DNA of 64,000 bases from Chalara sp. BL73 (lineage: Eukaryota > Ascomycota > Leotiomycetes > Helotiales): NCBI GenBank assembly GCA_918026815.1, contig CAKJVC010000025.1:120386-184385 (forward strand). Reading direction: 5' to 3'. Shown here in pieces: positions 1-11,567 of the stretch (positions within the stretch are counted from its first letter, which is position 1; the number at the start of each line of letters is the position of its first letter). Made by a program: the position numbers and the translations under genes. The notes beneath the pieces are model-generated. The model saw only the letters and a list, made by a program, of their open reading frames with translations, was not told the origin of the DNA and did not search any database.

Positions 1-1
1 G

Positions 2-725
2 ATCTCTGAGCATCTTCAGAGGCCACTGATGCCAGTCTCCGCTGGTGAGCTCGGCACAACAGCAGAGGCGGTCGAAGCGCGACTGCCTCGTATCTTCAAG
101 CGCGCTTCTCGGTAGAAAGCAGTCTGTTGAACGGTATATAAGGCGCATTAACATTTCCGCAAGAAGCATGTGCTTTTTGCCGTTTCACACAGTCCTTCTC
201 CTAGATCAGGCAGATGTACTTCTTGAGCAGCGCTCAGTCCAGGATATCCATCGAAATGCTCTCGTCTGTGTGTTCCTGCGAACCCTGGAATACTACCCAG
301 GAATGATGTTCCTTACCACCAACCGGGTAAAGCAGATCGATGACGCCATCGCCAGGAGGATCCACTTCAAACTGAAGTACGATAATTTAAACCTAGATCA
401 GCGGACTAGTATCTGGCGTGGCCTTTTGGAAAAGGCAGCTACGCTACAAGGAGGACCAATTTACAGCCGCAGTGCCTTCGAATTTTTGGTAGACAAGGAG
501 CGCAACGGTCGCGAGGTAGGTTCATCGTTCACGTGTTCCAGAAGTAAACTGACCACCGTATCTTTTCAGATTAAAAACCTGGTATCCACGGCTCACGCTC
601 TGGCTATCCAAGAGGAATGCCAGGTGACGATGTCCCATCTAGAAGTGGCTGTCACCACATGCGAGGATTTCGAATGCGATTTCAATGGCGCGGGCTCGAC
701 AGAAGCTTTGAACGGTTATTACTAG
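2..725 (+). CDS. AAA+ ATPase, C-terminal part, 5' end outside window
   Basis: Three exons join in one frame: 2-111, 164-515 and 570-725, with introns 112-163 (acceptor AAG, ATTAAC branch-like) and 516-569 (GTAGGT...TTTTCAG). Exon 1 carries the pre-Walker-B segment (SAGELGTTAEAVEARL). Exon 2 has Walker B in the form LLLDQAD, then the LEQR...HRNALV and sensor-1 LTTNR segments and an arginine-finger-like ARRIH. Exon 3 gives the helical lid (IKNLVSTAHALA). This layout matches the large fungal AAA family of uncharacterised P-loop ATPases. The family's Walker B is normally DEAD; here the catalytic Glu is Gln, which would allow ATP binding but not hydrolysis. Walker A lies upstream of the window. 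The first splice junction is less certain than the second. It could be a decaying paralogue. Confidence 0.75.
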
Positions 726-1443
726 CCGAGGCACGGGTTTTTTGAGAATCGGAGCGCAGGATTGAGTTGTGATTTTTTATTATGCGTCTTTCGATGTTTA
801 CGAGGTATACGCTACATGTTTAGCAAATATCCGTTTTTGGCTCCACCCTATGTGACAAGGGAGAAGCCCTACCCGACGAAACATAGAAGGGACCACATCC
901 CACCCAAACAAGGAATAGCGTCTTCACTCCCGAACCAGACTCCACACATTCCAGAACCTTCCATGTGGCAACGCGTTGAAAAGGTCTTCACAAGAACCTC
1001 ATCTTCCTCTGCTTGACGATACTGAGCGAAAACATGGTCTGTGTCTATGTACAAATAAGGAATGGGTGGCCTTGGCTGTTTGCACCCTACTGTAAGTCGC
1101 TAATCAAAAACCAGCCTGAGCACGACCTGTGCTCTGTGATATATAAATGAAAGAAAAGTTGTAGTGGACGGAATACGCTTGAGAAACCAGTGCATGTGTC
1201 CGAAATTTTGAAGCGGTCTTGGAATCGGCACTTGGGCAGTCTGATATGACCAGGAGTTGGATGAATGTCATGATAGAATCATTCTTGAGCGGCTTCAGCC
1301 TTCATGGGACGTGCCTATTGCAGGCCTCTCTTCCTTTTGCCGGAGACTTGTTCCAGAGTCGATTAACGTGATGGTGCAACCTGATGCTATGTTGGTGGGC
1401 GTCCACTAGCATCACTGAGCGAAAGACAAGCCCATAGGTCTGA
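726..1443. other. Intergenic, nothing recognised
   Basis: Short open frames on both strands show no conserved motif, splice structure or compositional bias. I see no RNA gene or repeat here. Confidence 0.5.
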
Positions 1444-3085
1444 CTAAAAAGACCCTTGCCCTTGCTCGATGGCCTTCAGCATCCTTGGGGTCGTGTCCTC
1501 GTCAAGAAGCTTGAGGTAACGCTCTTTACAAACCTCGGTCAGCTTAAACTGCTTTCGGGACGTTCCTGTTCAACTTACCACAGCTCAACCACCTCTTTGC
1601 CACGATCCTCAAGAACTTCCTCAGAGTCCTCAACCTTGCCAATCCGTCATTTGCATCGAGTTCCATCGACAGCCTTTTCGTTGTAACCATTGCCGCTTTA
1701 TACACCAAGAAGGTGACGAGCGGCGGAAAGTAGTTAAAATCAATGGACCGTGTTCCCATCGTGAAGAATTCGACTGTACTGGTTATGGTGGAGAGGATGC
1801 GGATGAGAGACGTTCCGGCAAGTGGATTCCAATTCTCAGTTGCATTGGCTGAGAAGGATGCCTTAGTGCCGTTCTCGAATGCCAGGAGGAGGGCGCTGTC
1901 CAAACATCAGCATCGACGCCCACACAAAAAGCCCAATCTACGAGGGCTGGCAGCTTACATATGACATAGGCCCAACCCACTGGAGTATAGGTGGTCCTCG
2001 GCCATGATCTCCTCGGTCAGAATCGTCTGGAGGGTGATTGACGTTTTGACAGCCAACATCACTTCTTCCATGTTGAATATCTGCTCTGGCGTGGGGCTGT
2101 TTATGGTGGTGTGAATCTTATCCAGCATAGCGGAGGCTTCCACCAGGCGAGCAAAGCGGGGAACATGGCTATTTTTATCCTGATTGGGCTCATGTGTTGG
2201 GCAAAGGGCGGGCTTCAGAAGGTTATGTAGCCATTCGGTTCGAGAGCGAGTTAGAGAAGAACGCGGGCCAGATTCGGTGGCGATGTATCTAGAAGTAATA
2301 ATGAGACGAAACCACCACCAAGGTTTCATTTCTGGAAACTCTGTCAAGGAACAGCTCACCTATCCAGGATCAGAATCCCACACCAAGTCAAAATTGTCTC
2401 CTCATGACTGACTGCTCCAACTGAACAGTGAGGTTGCAAAGCGTCTCCCATGGGATGAGCTTCAAGTGCATCTGCAGCTCTCAACGTGGTTCCAATAGAG
2501 ATATAAGCAGCTGGATAGAAGCCATGGCTGACTTCGAAAAGGGTTGTCAAAATCCTTGATTGAACGATCGGAAAAGAATTGAATCCAAGTCCTTCAGCTA
2601 AGGCGAGGCTACTCTTGGTTTGAAGATAAATGGTTTCGAGTTCGGAGGTGTTACCGTCACTTTTTGAAGTCGAACAGGGGCTGGTGGTGAGAAGTAGAAT
2701 GGATAGGCAGAGTAATGTAACAATCGGTATGCCCAGAGTACAATACGGAAAGCAAAGGTGCGACACGGATAGTCAGGAGTGTGGGGCACAAAGGGTGCAA
2801 AGGGTGTAAAGGGTGCGACTAAGGGTATGAGGGGTTTCAGACTAGATACGGGGTAGAGTCGGAGTCGCCTATATAGAAGCCTGCTTTTCCCTATACAATT
2901 GCTCCTCATGTTTTTGTATCCTTAGTACGTTAGACCTATAAGGCAATCACTATCAGCCTATTGTACGCACTCCCATATGCCTCTATTCTAGCCAGTGACT
3001 CCTTGCGTCGTTACAAGTAATGCAACATCCAGAGAAGTCTCGCTCAACAAATTTATACTATAAAGGTAGATCATATTATATATTT
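1444..3085 (-). pseudogene. Zn-cluster transcription factor relic (fungal_trans domain) split by a solo LTR
   Basis: Exons on the minus strand are about 3085-3016 and 2715-2360 (interrupted by the LTR), 2288-1959, 1895-1579 and 1523-1444. Introns 2289-2359, 1896-1958 and 1524-1578 have canonical donors and acceptors and keep frame. The protein shows the middle-homology pattern of fungal Zn2Cys6 regulators: VQSRILTTLFEVSHGFYPAAY, AYISIGTTLRAADAL, WCGILILDRY, then a C-terminal LRTLREFLRI-like segment and ERYLKLLDEDTTPRML. No Cys6 zinc cluster or N-terminal half is present upstream, where the DNA becomes AT-rich and stops appear. The LTR at 2716-3015 lies inside the frame. Everything visible downstream of it is still open, so inactivation by truncation plus insertion looks recent. 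Family assignment is from remembered motifs. Confidence 0.7.
2716..3015 (+). mobile_element. Solo LTR (family A, 300 bp) with 5-bp target duplication
   Basis: Begins TGTAACAATCGG and ends CGTCGTTACA (TGTAAC/GTTACA termini). The duplication AGTAA is perfect at 2711-2715 and 3016-3020. Related copies lie at 28720-28999 and 53276-53613. A promoter-like TATATAGAAG sits mid-element. No internal retrotransposon coding region is adjacent. Confidence 0.92.
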
Positions 3086-3480
3086 ATATTCTTTTTCATT
3101 TCAAGAATAGATTTATTTGGAAAAGTTTCATTCTAAATTTACTTCTAAAAGAATTATTTTGAAATATAAAATTTACTAACAAATTTGTAGTGCAAAATTA
3201 AACTTTTTATACAAAAACTTAAAGGATTTATTATTTTAAATTGTAAAAGGTGCAAGTTTGAGCGAATACTTTAATTTAGCAATATTATTGTTTTCAAAAG
3301 AAATTTTTTAATAGTTGATGTTTTACAATTGTACAAAGTAGGTGGTTTTTGGTGTGAAATTATGGTTTTTTGGCCTGTGCGTAAATAATCCTGACAACCC
3401 CTGGTGGATATGGTAATAGTGATTAGATAATATCGCCTAGGGCCATTTCGGCCTAGTGCCATCAAGGCAGCAATACACTC
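3050..3480. other. AT-rich tract without genes
   Basis: Strongly A+T-rich stretch with poly-A/T runs and no plausible coding frame. It lies upstream of the broken regulator and may be RIP-degraded repeat DNA, but no second copy is visible in the window. Confidence 0.5.
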
Positions 3481-3757
3481 GAGACACTCAACTCAACTCA
3501 CCTCCACGACTTCGTGGAATTAGTGATACGAGCCAAATCGTATCTAATGAGGCGTCAGATGTGGCGAGACAGTCTTGTCTCGAAGCGCTTTGAGTCTAGC
3601 ATGTGACAAGGAGGTTGTGGAATGTGGACTGGATTATATCTCCATCCCCAAACGAGGCTGCAACACTAGCTAGTGAAGCTTCACCAATTCTCAGAGCCAG
3701 CATCGAGGATTCGAGAGACTACTCGAAATCGTCAAAGATACTTCATGCGGACCACCA

Positions 3758-6700
3758 ATGGAGGGTATTTTACCTCCTTTTCCATTGACGGTTGGAAGGG
3801 CCGGCTTGAAAGTGCCTTGCCTTGCGCCTCAGATCTACCAACGCTCAGATACCTCATTCGAGTCATTTTGTGACTTCCCACGAAATAATGGATTTCCCCG
3901 GACTGATGATGCCATTGGGATCATAAGCAGCTGCGATAATTTTGAGTCATTGGCTTCTTTCTATCAATCCTGGCTATTTTTCGAGTTGCTTTCGGCATTT
4001 CTGGAACGTCCTATCAACAGAAGTGATTTTGTGATTGATGGCTTTATCGAACTCAACCAGGAACCTGTTCATCGGCTTTTTAACGCGTGGAGATGGAGTC
4101 TTTCAGTACGTCCCAAAAGGCAGAGAGACAAAGCAAGGGAGAATATTGCGAAGCTCCTCAATGTTGCTTTGGGAAAGAGTGACCTTTTCGAGGAGGCCGC
4201 AGACTTGTTTGAGTCTAGCAGTGATGACTTTAACAAGGTGTCGTTGTCGGTAAAGCTACTCATAAGTCTGCTAAATTCGATATCGGCGGATATGTTCTCA
4301 TCTATGGGCTCCCAGTTGGACGGTTATTTGACTACTTGGATGCCATATATATTTGCAGCTAAAAATGTCTTTCTCGACGTACCATCGTCATTACTAGCCA
4401 AAGAAGAACATCGGAAATTCCTCGCCAGGCGACCGGAAATGCTAACACCACTCCCGTATGGCGATGATTGTGGTGGTTGTGCGTCCAAACTCCTCGTCCA
4501 GCTTCTGGTGAACGGCGGATGGTGTCCTTATAGGGCTAGTCTGTTGTGTAAGTCATACGACTACCTCATCGTCAACAGTTTGGCCGGCTTGAATAACAAG
4601 CAGACACAAAATGAGAGCCATGACCGGTGCATGGAGCTCAAGAGGTGCTGTGCATACGATCTCGTGGTCGATCCACCTGAATTATACCACTCACAACATA
4701 TCGACAATGACAATTGTGCTTTCATTTCCGTCCCAAGAGACGAGGTAGCAAGTATCATTCGATCCGGTGGAATCCCAATGATTTCTATGGGCGCGGGCCA
4801 GGATGATCTTGACCTCAAAGTCGTTCGGTTCACGCCACATATGATGTATACAGCAATTTCGCACGTCTGGTCAGACGGCCTTGGAAATCCCACGACAAAT
4901 TCTCTTCCTCGCTGCCAGCTCTTCAGCCTTCGACTGAAGATTCTTCAGACTTATCTCCCGGATCAAAGCCCTTTCTTTGACGATAGCACATGGGCATCTA
5001 GATACAACAGTCGTAACGCCTGGAGCTACTCAATGCAGACACGCCCTGGTAGGCCTCACATGTCGACTAGCCAGGATCGGCTGTATTTCTGGATGGACAC
5101 TCTTTGCATTCCGGTCTCTGGATCTGAACCAACTGAGGAAGACCGAGATTTGAAATTTCGAGCGCTGAAACAAATCACTCCGATATACGCTGGAGCTTCC
5201 AGTACCCTCGTTCTGGACAAAGGACTGCAAGATACTATTATAGCTGCCCCAGGCCAGCTCAGTGGTGATGAGTTCGCTGCTCATGTCCTTCGATCAAAAT
5301 GGATGCAAAGGGGGTGGACATTGGAAGAGGGCTCTTTGGCTCAAACTTGTGTATTCAACATGAGTGGGAAGCCATATGAGATGTCCATGTCACAGAGAAA
5401 TTTACTGCCTCAATTCGAGTGGAACAACTCTCCCATTGACAGAGCACTTATCAATGCTCGGCGACATGTACCATTGCTTTTGGACAAAGCTTTACTAGAT
5501 GAGAAAAGACAGCTATCGACCCACCCAAGGCACTCGAGGGCGTTGCGTAAAGCAAAGGAGCTTCGAGTTCCCCAATTTGTCGAGGCATGGAACTCTATTC
5601 TCGAACGGTCAACGACTAAACCCCAAGATAATCTCATCATATTTGCCAATTTGCTTGATTTCAACGTTTATTCATTCAGAAACGTACATCGAGATGAAAG
5701 GTTGGCCCTCTTAGTTCAGAACTGCGAGGAGCTTCCATTGTCGCTCTTATACAATACTGGGCCTCGAATAACCAACAAATTACACCCAGAGATTGGGTGG
5801 ATTCCAAAGGATATTGGTGGCGATTTCCTTGTTTCGGGACCTGCTCTTCGCAGAGTCACTGAGAAACGGACTGAAGATCAAATAAAATTCGAGATTGATT
5901 GTTCTGACAGCAAACAAGAATCCATACTAGTCCTGAAAACGCTTCCTGGGCAACGTATTTCCTACGACGTGGTCGTGTTTTCTGTCCAGGACAAATCAAA
6001 GCCTGAGGGCGCCCCGTACCAGCAGTATTTCATCGAAGTACTTCGCCCACAGGTGGACTCAAGGGAAGGCGGACAGATGCAGGGCACAGGACGGCATATA
6101 TACGAGCAGTCTAAGGAGACTTGCATTATTATAGATGTTGCGTCTAGGACCTCTTCCCATCGGGGATGTTTAGGTAGAGGAGCACGATTCTCTATCGACT
6201 CGACAAGTGATAGAGAGACAAGTCTCAAATTCGATGCAGCTCTGACTGCTTGGACGGCTGAGCAATGGAAGCATAGACACAAAGATTCTGTCATTGGGAC
6301 TCGGTGCTTTGATACAGAACAAGTCTCCCCAATGCAACGACTAGTCTTGAAGTACCGTAAGCAGACCCATCCTTCACAAGTCACGACCGTACTCTTTCAA
6401 GTGATCTAAAGCCACAGTACTAACACTAAACAGAATCATCCCTCTGGAGCAAACACATCCCCCGCCGCCCAGTTCTAACCCAACACCCCATAGAAGCCAA
6501 ACTAGTCGCCATGACCGCCCTCCTCATAGCCGTCATATCCGCAATCCTCGGCCTCGGATCCATCGTCGTCCTCCTCCTCAAATTCTTCAACGTCGTCCTA
6601 AACCGGCCCATCCCACTCGGACACTGGATTCTGCGCGCGTCCTTTCCGGTCTGCACTGCGTTGATCTATCAGCCTATTCGGAGATGGCTTGCTATGTACA

Positions 6701-6948
6701 CGTATATTTCTTGGCTGAAGACTTTTGAGGAGGATTGGGCGGAGCCGAGGGCAAGGAGGAGTTTGGCGGATCGCTTGCGTGGCTTGGGTGGTTTGAGGGA
6801 GGGTTTGGGTGGGAATTTGGGAAGGATGGTGAGGTTTAGGCCGCGGGCGGGGAGGGGGGTGACGAGGATGAGTGTTAGTTTCCCGTTGAGGGAGAGGAGG
6901 GTTGGGGGGGATGGGCTGCAGGGTCCGGGAGAGATATTTTTGGAGTGA
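3758..6948 (+). CDS. HET-domain protein with C-terminal membrane segment
   Basis: Two exons, 3758-6356 and 6434-6948, joined by intron 6357-6433 (GTAAGC donor, ACTAAC branch, AACAG acceptor), give 1037 aa. The HET domain (heterokaryon incompatibility, non-self recognition) spans about residues 365-525: AISHVWSDG, then FWMDTLCIP, AGASSTLVLD and WMQRGWTLEE. The N-terminal region has the PLPPNxxx/cys-rich (DDCGGC) layout of the long-form HET proteins. Exon 2 begins in the same frame and encodes a hydrophobic helix (LLIAVISAILGLGSIVVLLL) and a second apolar stretch, suggesting membrane anchoring of the C-terminus. Without the splice the protein would stop at 6409. A short upstream frame at 3603 overlaps the start but joins by no convincing intron. 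Its role as an incompatibility or immune trigger is inferred from the domain. Confidence 0.85.
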
Positions 6949-7211
6949 TTAGGTGGCGTTGGTGGGGATCATGGCAAAGGATGATCGGCATCATGAGGAG
7001 TTATGTAGGTTTGCGATATCAGTCAGCACCATCTCAAAATATGAATTTCAATTTTCAAGTTCAAATTTCTGTTGGCATTCAGCAGCGTTTATAGCATAGA
7101 CACTTGTTCTCAGTCAGGGACGTGAACAATAAAATTTCGCTACCCACATGACTATGAATATGATAAAACTAGAACATATGAGATCGTGCCTTCATCCACC
7201 AATACCACACC

Positions 7212-9030
7212 TCACGGCCCCCAAAGAAACTGAAACCGCATCCTCGGAATAATGGCATTCTCCATCGGATGATCATCCTTATCATTCACATTAAACGACA
7301 CCACAACCGTCAACTTTGCCGTCCCCGAGTCCCCCACCGCCGGCGCAAACATCGGCAAAGACATGGCCGGAAACGGATACGCCGACGTCTTAACGATAAT
7401 CTTCGGCGGATCCGGCAATCCATCACTCGTATCACCAGCCCTCACCTCCCTGATAAATATATCCCCATCGACCCTAACGCTCGGAGTCGCCACATTCCCC
7501 GGTGGTTTGAACTCCTTCGTGTGCACAAAGCCCGGCGCGGTATACAGCGTTGAGCCGATCCACTGCGGCTTGATCTTCCACGACACAGCCGACAGGGCGG
7601 CTTCGGCACTGCCGACTCGCAAGCCGTTCTGGCCGGGGCGAACTTCGAGGCTGACGGTGAAGGTGCGTTCGGGTTTGATCTGGACGGTGTAGGAGGCGGC
7701 CTCGAAGGCGTCGTACGAGTCGCGGATGGAGACGGGGATGCTGGTTTTGGGGTCGGTTTCGGCGAGGTTGTAGGCTTTGGTGTGGTGGCAGCCGGTGGGG
7801 TTAGTGCCGTCGATGGAGACTTGCAGGCCGGGCGGGCAGAAGCCGCTGTTGATGGGGTCGGCGATGTCGACGGTGAGGTTGTGGGTTCGGTTCTGTAGAT
7901 GATGGGCGGTGTGACAGAGATCTCGAGTTTGGCGCGTGTGACGCTTGCGAAGCCGAGGTCGCTTTTGAGGCGTGTGCCGAAGTCTTGGTAGGCGGTGATG
8001 ACGTCGTCGGGCTTGAAGAAGTAGGGGTAGGCTTCGCTGGGGCTGCTGGGGCTGCTGGGGCCCATGCCTGAGAGGTGGTAGGTCATTTCTTCGCTCCAGG
8101 CGGGGACGGTCCAGTAGACGATGTCTTTTACTGGGATGGTGACCATGGCGCCGGGGTAGAGACCTTTCATGTGGATGGATTTGGAAACGGTGAAAAGGGG
8201 GTCGATGGCAGGCGGTCCAAGCTTGACAGGAAGGGGTTAGACTCCCACTTTGTTTGACTTGACTGTCTGGCGATTGCAGGCCAGCTGGCGGATAAAAATG
8301 GACATTGGTTTGTTCTTGCTTAGCAGCGGAAGTTCTGCCGTCAAAGGAACATTTAATACCCTTTGGTTAAAGTCTGGAGCTGCATAGTCGCCCAATGATA
8401 CGTTGTCCGAGGCATCGAAGACAGTCAGGGGCTGGCTGCTCTTCTTGCCCACTGTGTACCGCACCCACCTGGATCCTTCGTACACTGGCTCAATGATTTC
8501 GAGCTTATCATTCACTTCCCCTTCTGTTGGCTTCACCGGAAGGGGATCTGTGCATTTGTTGAGGCAATTATCGCATACAAAATACGAGTATTCTGCGCCG
8601 TCGTTAAGCCTCCACGGCCCCAGCTGCACATCCTGTGGAGTGTCCGTGACCTTAGTGATTGTCCTCAATATCTGGATGTCCTTTACACGCCTGATGATAA
8701 TATCCTGATCTGCAGGCCGGAGAAGGTCAGCGTCCTTGTATCAAAACATATGGGCAGGCGTATTTGGTTCCGGACTCTTCAGGTCATCAGGCGGCACCAT
8801 CGCAACTCCCCCTTTAGCGCGTATTTTTCATTGCACATCTTTGGGAACGTCTCTTCGATGACCACCTTCTCACTTTTGACGTTGATAGGAGATCTGAGCG
8901 TTAACTTTGTCTGGAAATCAGGCCACATCTTGTCATTGTATGCCGTGACAGTAACCCGCCAATTCTGCCTTCGCTCCGCTCTGCAGCGGTTAGCAGCGGT
9001 ACCTTGGAGTACAACTGGGCCAGGGTGCAC
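7212..9030 (-). pseudogene. Unknown protein gene, broken by two stops and two frameshifts
   Basis: The minus-strand reading is coherent over about 600 codons but is interrupted. It has a one-base shift in a G5 run near 8808, TGA at 8741-8743, TAA at 8237-8239 where a Gln codon would continue the frame, and a one-base shift near 7885. Between these the translation is protein-like, rich in beta-strand-type hydrophobic/Pro patterns and Cys pairs (CDNCLNKC), and it ends cleanly at 7212. I do not recognise the family. The 5' end is replaced near 9030-9060 by hAT transposase sequence on the opposite strand, so the start is lost. The TAA (from CAA) fits CpA-to-TpA change. Confidence 0.6.
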
Positions 9031-9049
9031 CAGCTACAAGCGTCTGGGA

Positions 9050-9853
9050 GTGGAGCCCCGCTTAAAAGAGTTAACTAAAAAGTTAGCGACGCGCAATTCG
9101 GAGTTCGTGATGGAGTATTTTGAGAAAGGCAAGGAACGCTATAAAGATCACGCTTTCCTTTCAGCGTCGATCAATTCAGGATGGGAAAAGCTTAATAAGT
9201 ATTATATCCTTACAGATGAATCTCTAGCTTACGCTCTTGGTGTTGTATTGGATCCCACTCAGAAATGGGCTTATTTCGAAGAAGCTTGGGCCGATCACCC
9301 ACAGTGGTTAATTTCAATCAAGGAAAGGGTCGAGGATTATTGGAATGAGGAGTACAAGGATAAGGGTAAGTAGTTAAAGATTCCGGCGTTTATTACTAAC
9401 TAATCCGTAATTATAGTCTCTCGTACTATGACAGCTCTTTCTAATTCTCTCGACGTTCAAGAGATCTCTCAAAACGCGTACCTTGCTCATTTACAAAGGC
9501 GTCGACGTTCACGCTCTCTAGCGCCAAAGGATGAGCTACAGGAATACCTATCTCTCCCTGCAACCCAAATAGCTCTTGGCGATTCTTTCGACCCTCGTAT
9601 TTGGTGGTTATCACAGCAAAAAAGATGGCCAAATCTATCCCAAATGGCTATTGATATTTTGGGAATACCTTCTATGTCGACCGACGCTGAAAGAGCGTTC
9701 TCTAGCGCAAAATTGACTATTACGGATCGTCGCAATCGTCTTTCTATGGCCACTGTAGGTGCTTTGGAAAAGATTAAACAGTGGATGGGCGTAGATCACC
9801 TTATCTACGAAGATCTTCTCAAGGATCAAGAGCTTGTAATAGAACAAATTTAG
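9050..9853 (+). pseudogene. hAT transposase, C-terminal half
   Basis: Exon 9050-9365, intron 9366-9416 (GTAAGT, TACTAAC, TTATAG) and exon 9417-9853 join in frame. The protein carries the hAT core pattern (GWEKLNKYY, LDPTQKWAYFEE) and the C-terminal dimerisation domain (WWLSQQKRWPNLSQMA, then IPSMSTDAERAFS and TDRRNRL). The N-terminal BED finger and most of the RNase-H-like core are missing. The truncation abuts the unknown pseudogene on the other strand. Family assignment is firm. The relic cannot mobilise itself. Confidence 0.88.
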
Positions 9854-10042
9854 CTGAGTACTCGTGGTGTTTTAAAACGTGGTACTAATTAGGAATAGCG
9901 TCATTTAGAGTTGGTGTCATAGTATATCGCAGTATAGTATGATACAATATAAGATTGCAAATTTCGCTGTGATACGTATACAAATTTCAAATCTCATATT
10001 GCGTGGTGTATGGTATCGTATTTTAGAGGTCGATATATCACG
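9854..10042 (+). repeat. hAT 3' subterminal region, repeated at 48503-48670
   Basis: AT-rich stretch following the transposase stop. Its reverse complement is closely similar to 48503-48670, including the segments around CGCAATATGAGATTT and TATACTGTAG/TATACTGCGA. The copy at 48.5 kb lacks transposase sequence, so it is a separate relic of the same family. Confidence 0.75.
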
Positions 10043-10077
10043 AGAATACTAACTCGATCACTGGTTCAGTTCAGTCA

Positions 10078-10635
10078 ATGCATTTAGACCTGTCAAAAGA
10101 AGAGTTTCGATGGCAGGTAACGACTATTTTCCGAGGTGGTGTTATATATGGCTGCTGCTTCAAAGAAAACGCCGAACCACCAGGACCTTCGCTCACCAAT
10201 TACGATGTATTAGTCTGGACTCCTCAACCAGTATCGTGGGAGAAGTTTTTATTGAGTGGGAAAGCATCCTTGGGGGACTCGGAAGACGATGAACGGTTAG
10301 AGCACGAATGCGAGATAGTAGTAATACTACCTCGATGCGAAGAGAATATATGGATGTGTATACTGCTTCAACTTCATTGTATAGACGCTGCCATGTCGGA
10401 GGATGATATTCATTTCGGAGACCGAAGGTTTTTCGAGGATTGGGACGAGACGGCGAAGAAACGTAACACATATGCTCTCGAAAATAGAAGGAAATATGCA
10501 CGCTTCTGCAGAAAGGGGGTTGTAGGCGGTTTCCACAGGCGGAGACGATCATGTCCATCCCTGGCAGGCATCGTTTCCATTGCTTACAGTCTTCTCTTTG
10601 TTCTTTTTCTGCCGCCTAATAGTGAACTGCCCTAA
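10078..10635 (+). CDS. Hypothetical protein, uncertain
   Basis: A single uninterrupted frame of 185 codons, rich in acidic and Trp residues in the middle, with a hydrophobic C-terminal stretch (AGIVSIAYSLLFVLFL). No recognised domain, no splice-site support and no repeat match. It lies between hAT and LINE relics, so it may be decayed transposon or chance. Confidence 0.25.
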   Translation: MHLDLSKEEFRWQVTTIFRGGVIYGCCFKENAEPPGPSLTNYDVLVWTPQPVSWEKFLLSGKASLGDSEDDERLEHECEIVVILPRCEENIWMCILLQLHCIDAAMSEDDIHFGDRRFFEDWDETAKKRNTYALENRRKYARFCRKGVVGGFHRRRRSCPSLAGIVSIAYSLLFVLFLPPNSELP

Positions 10636-10732
10636 TGGTCGAAGGTAGTAAGCGAGCAAGACTCCGAATATGAACAGGCTCGGAAGAGGATGCTTGGTCT
10701 GGTCGTTCCGGCCATATGTTCGCTAGCCATGG

Positions 10733-10843
10733 TGTTGATGATGATGATGTTTATTCGCCCGGTTGTAAACCTAAAGGGCCTAGTCTATATTACAAAATCC
10801 ACTTCGTTCAGTGTTTCAATAACCTCCTGAAGCCCATACACAA
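10733..10843 (-). mobile_element. 5'-truncated Tad-like LINE, 3' end only
   Basis: The segment GAAGCCCATACA... to ...TTTATTCGCCCGG matches the 3' UTR of the LINE at 16459-22150 (GTATGGGCTT, GGAGGTTATTGA, CCGGGCG). It ends in a short GAT/ATG microsatellite at 10733-10748, the kind of tail left by target-primed reverse transcription. The 5' junction at about 10843 cuts directly into pogo transposase sequence. Confidence 0.7.
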
Positions 10844-11510
10844 ACGCCCTGGATCACTGTAACCCATTCCCGATTGCCAGGCTGCTTCGTACGAGGGCGG
10901 CCACGGCGTTCAGAGCTTGTAACTACCTTGCACTCGAGAGCATGCCCATTAAAAACCCAGTCTCGTCGAAGTTATAGATATCTGCCTCTTGGTTACCGTA
11001 CTTGGCAACTGTGTTGTGTACCAGCGTGAACCAAGCTCGTACGACCTCCGGATCTTCGCATTGGGTCTTTGGTAATCGGTTCGACGTCGAAAACGCGTTG
11101 TAAGCTCAGGGTGGCGCTTGATGAAGTTCTCTGCCCATCGAGGTCCAACGCGTGACGCGTCGCTATCTACACGAAGATGATCAGCCATTTCTTTGATATC
11201 ACTAAGCCGTGGCTGAAATCCTTGTGAATCTAGGTCTAGTATACGGTCAAGAAGTACCCTCTCTTCCAAATTTGTCAACTTCCTTAGGTTGGCAGAGACA
11301 TCACTTTCTTGATACCTTGCCACTGCGTCGGTCGCGTAGCGTCGTGCGGGGGATATTATAAACCTTAGCTGCAGCCCGAACTGAAAGCTTAGAGTCTTTT
11401 TTAGGAGCTTCAAGGGCAAGGATAACTCGACTTTCAATTGAAAAGATTCCATTTTGGCTTGTGGAGAAAAGTAGTGTTGAAGATGAAAGGTGGTGACTAG
11501 CGTTGTGCAT
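10844..11510 (-). pseudogene. pogo/Fot-type transposase N-terminal half, cut by LINE insertion
   Basis: Reading from 11510: an HTH (psq-like, KLSVRAAAKVYNIPRTTLRDR), then the CENP-B-type HTH (ILDLDSQGFQPRLSDIKEMAD, RWAENFIKRHPEL), then the first catalytic Asp motif (YNFDETGFLMG) and RPRTKQPGNREWVTVIQG. A one-base frameshift lies near 11070 and another frame change between the two HTH units near 11310. At about 10843 the sequence changes to LINE 3' UTR, so the second half of the DDE domain is absent. It is a different subfamily from the pogo copies at 11568-13391 and 22313-24144. Confidence 0.8.
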
Positions 11511-11567
11511 GTATGTCAGAGGAAAATAAATATAAAATCATCAAATGCCAAGAAATATTGCACGATA

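Noticed and set aside
1456..1980. Plus-strand genes over the regulator relic
   Set aside because: These frames are shadows; the minus strand carries the spliced, motif-bearing protein.
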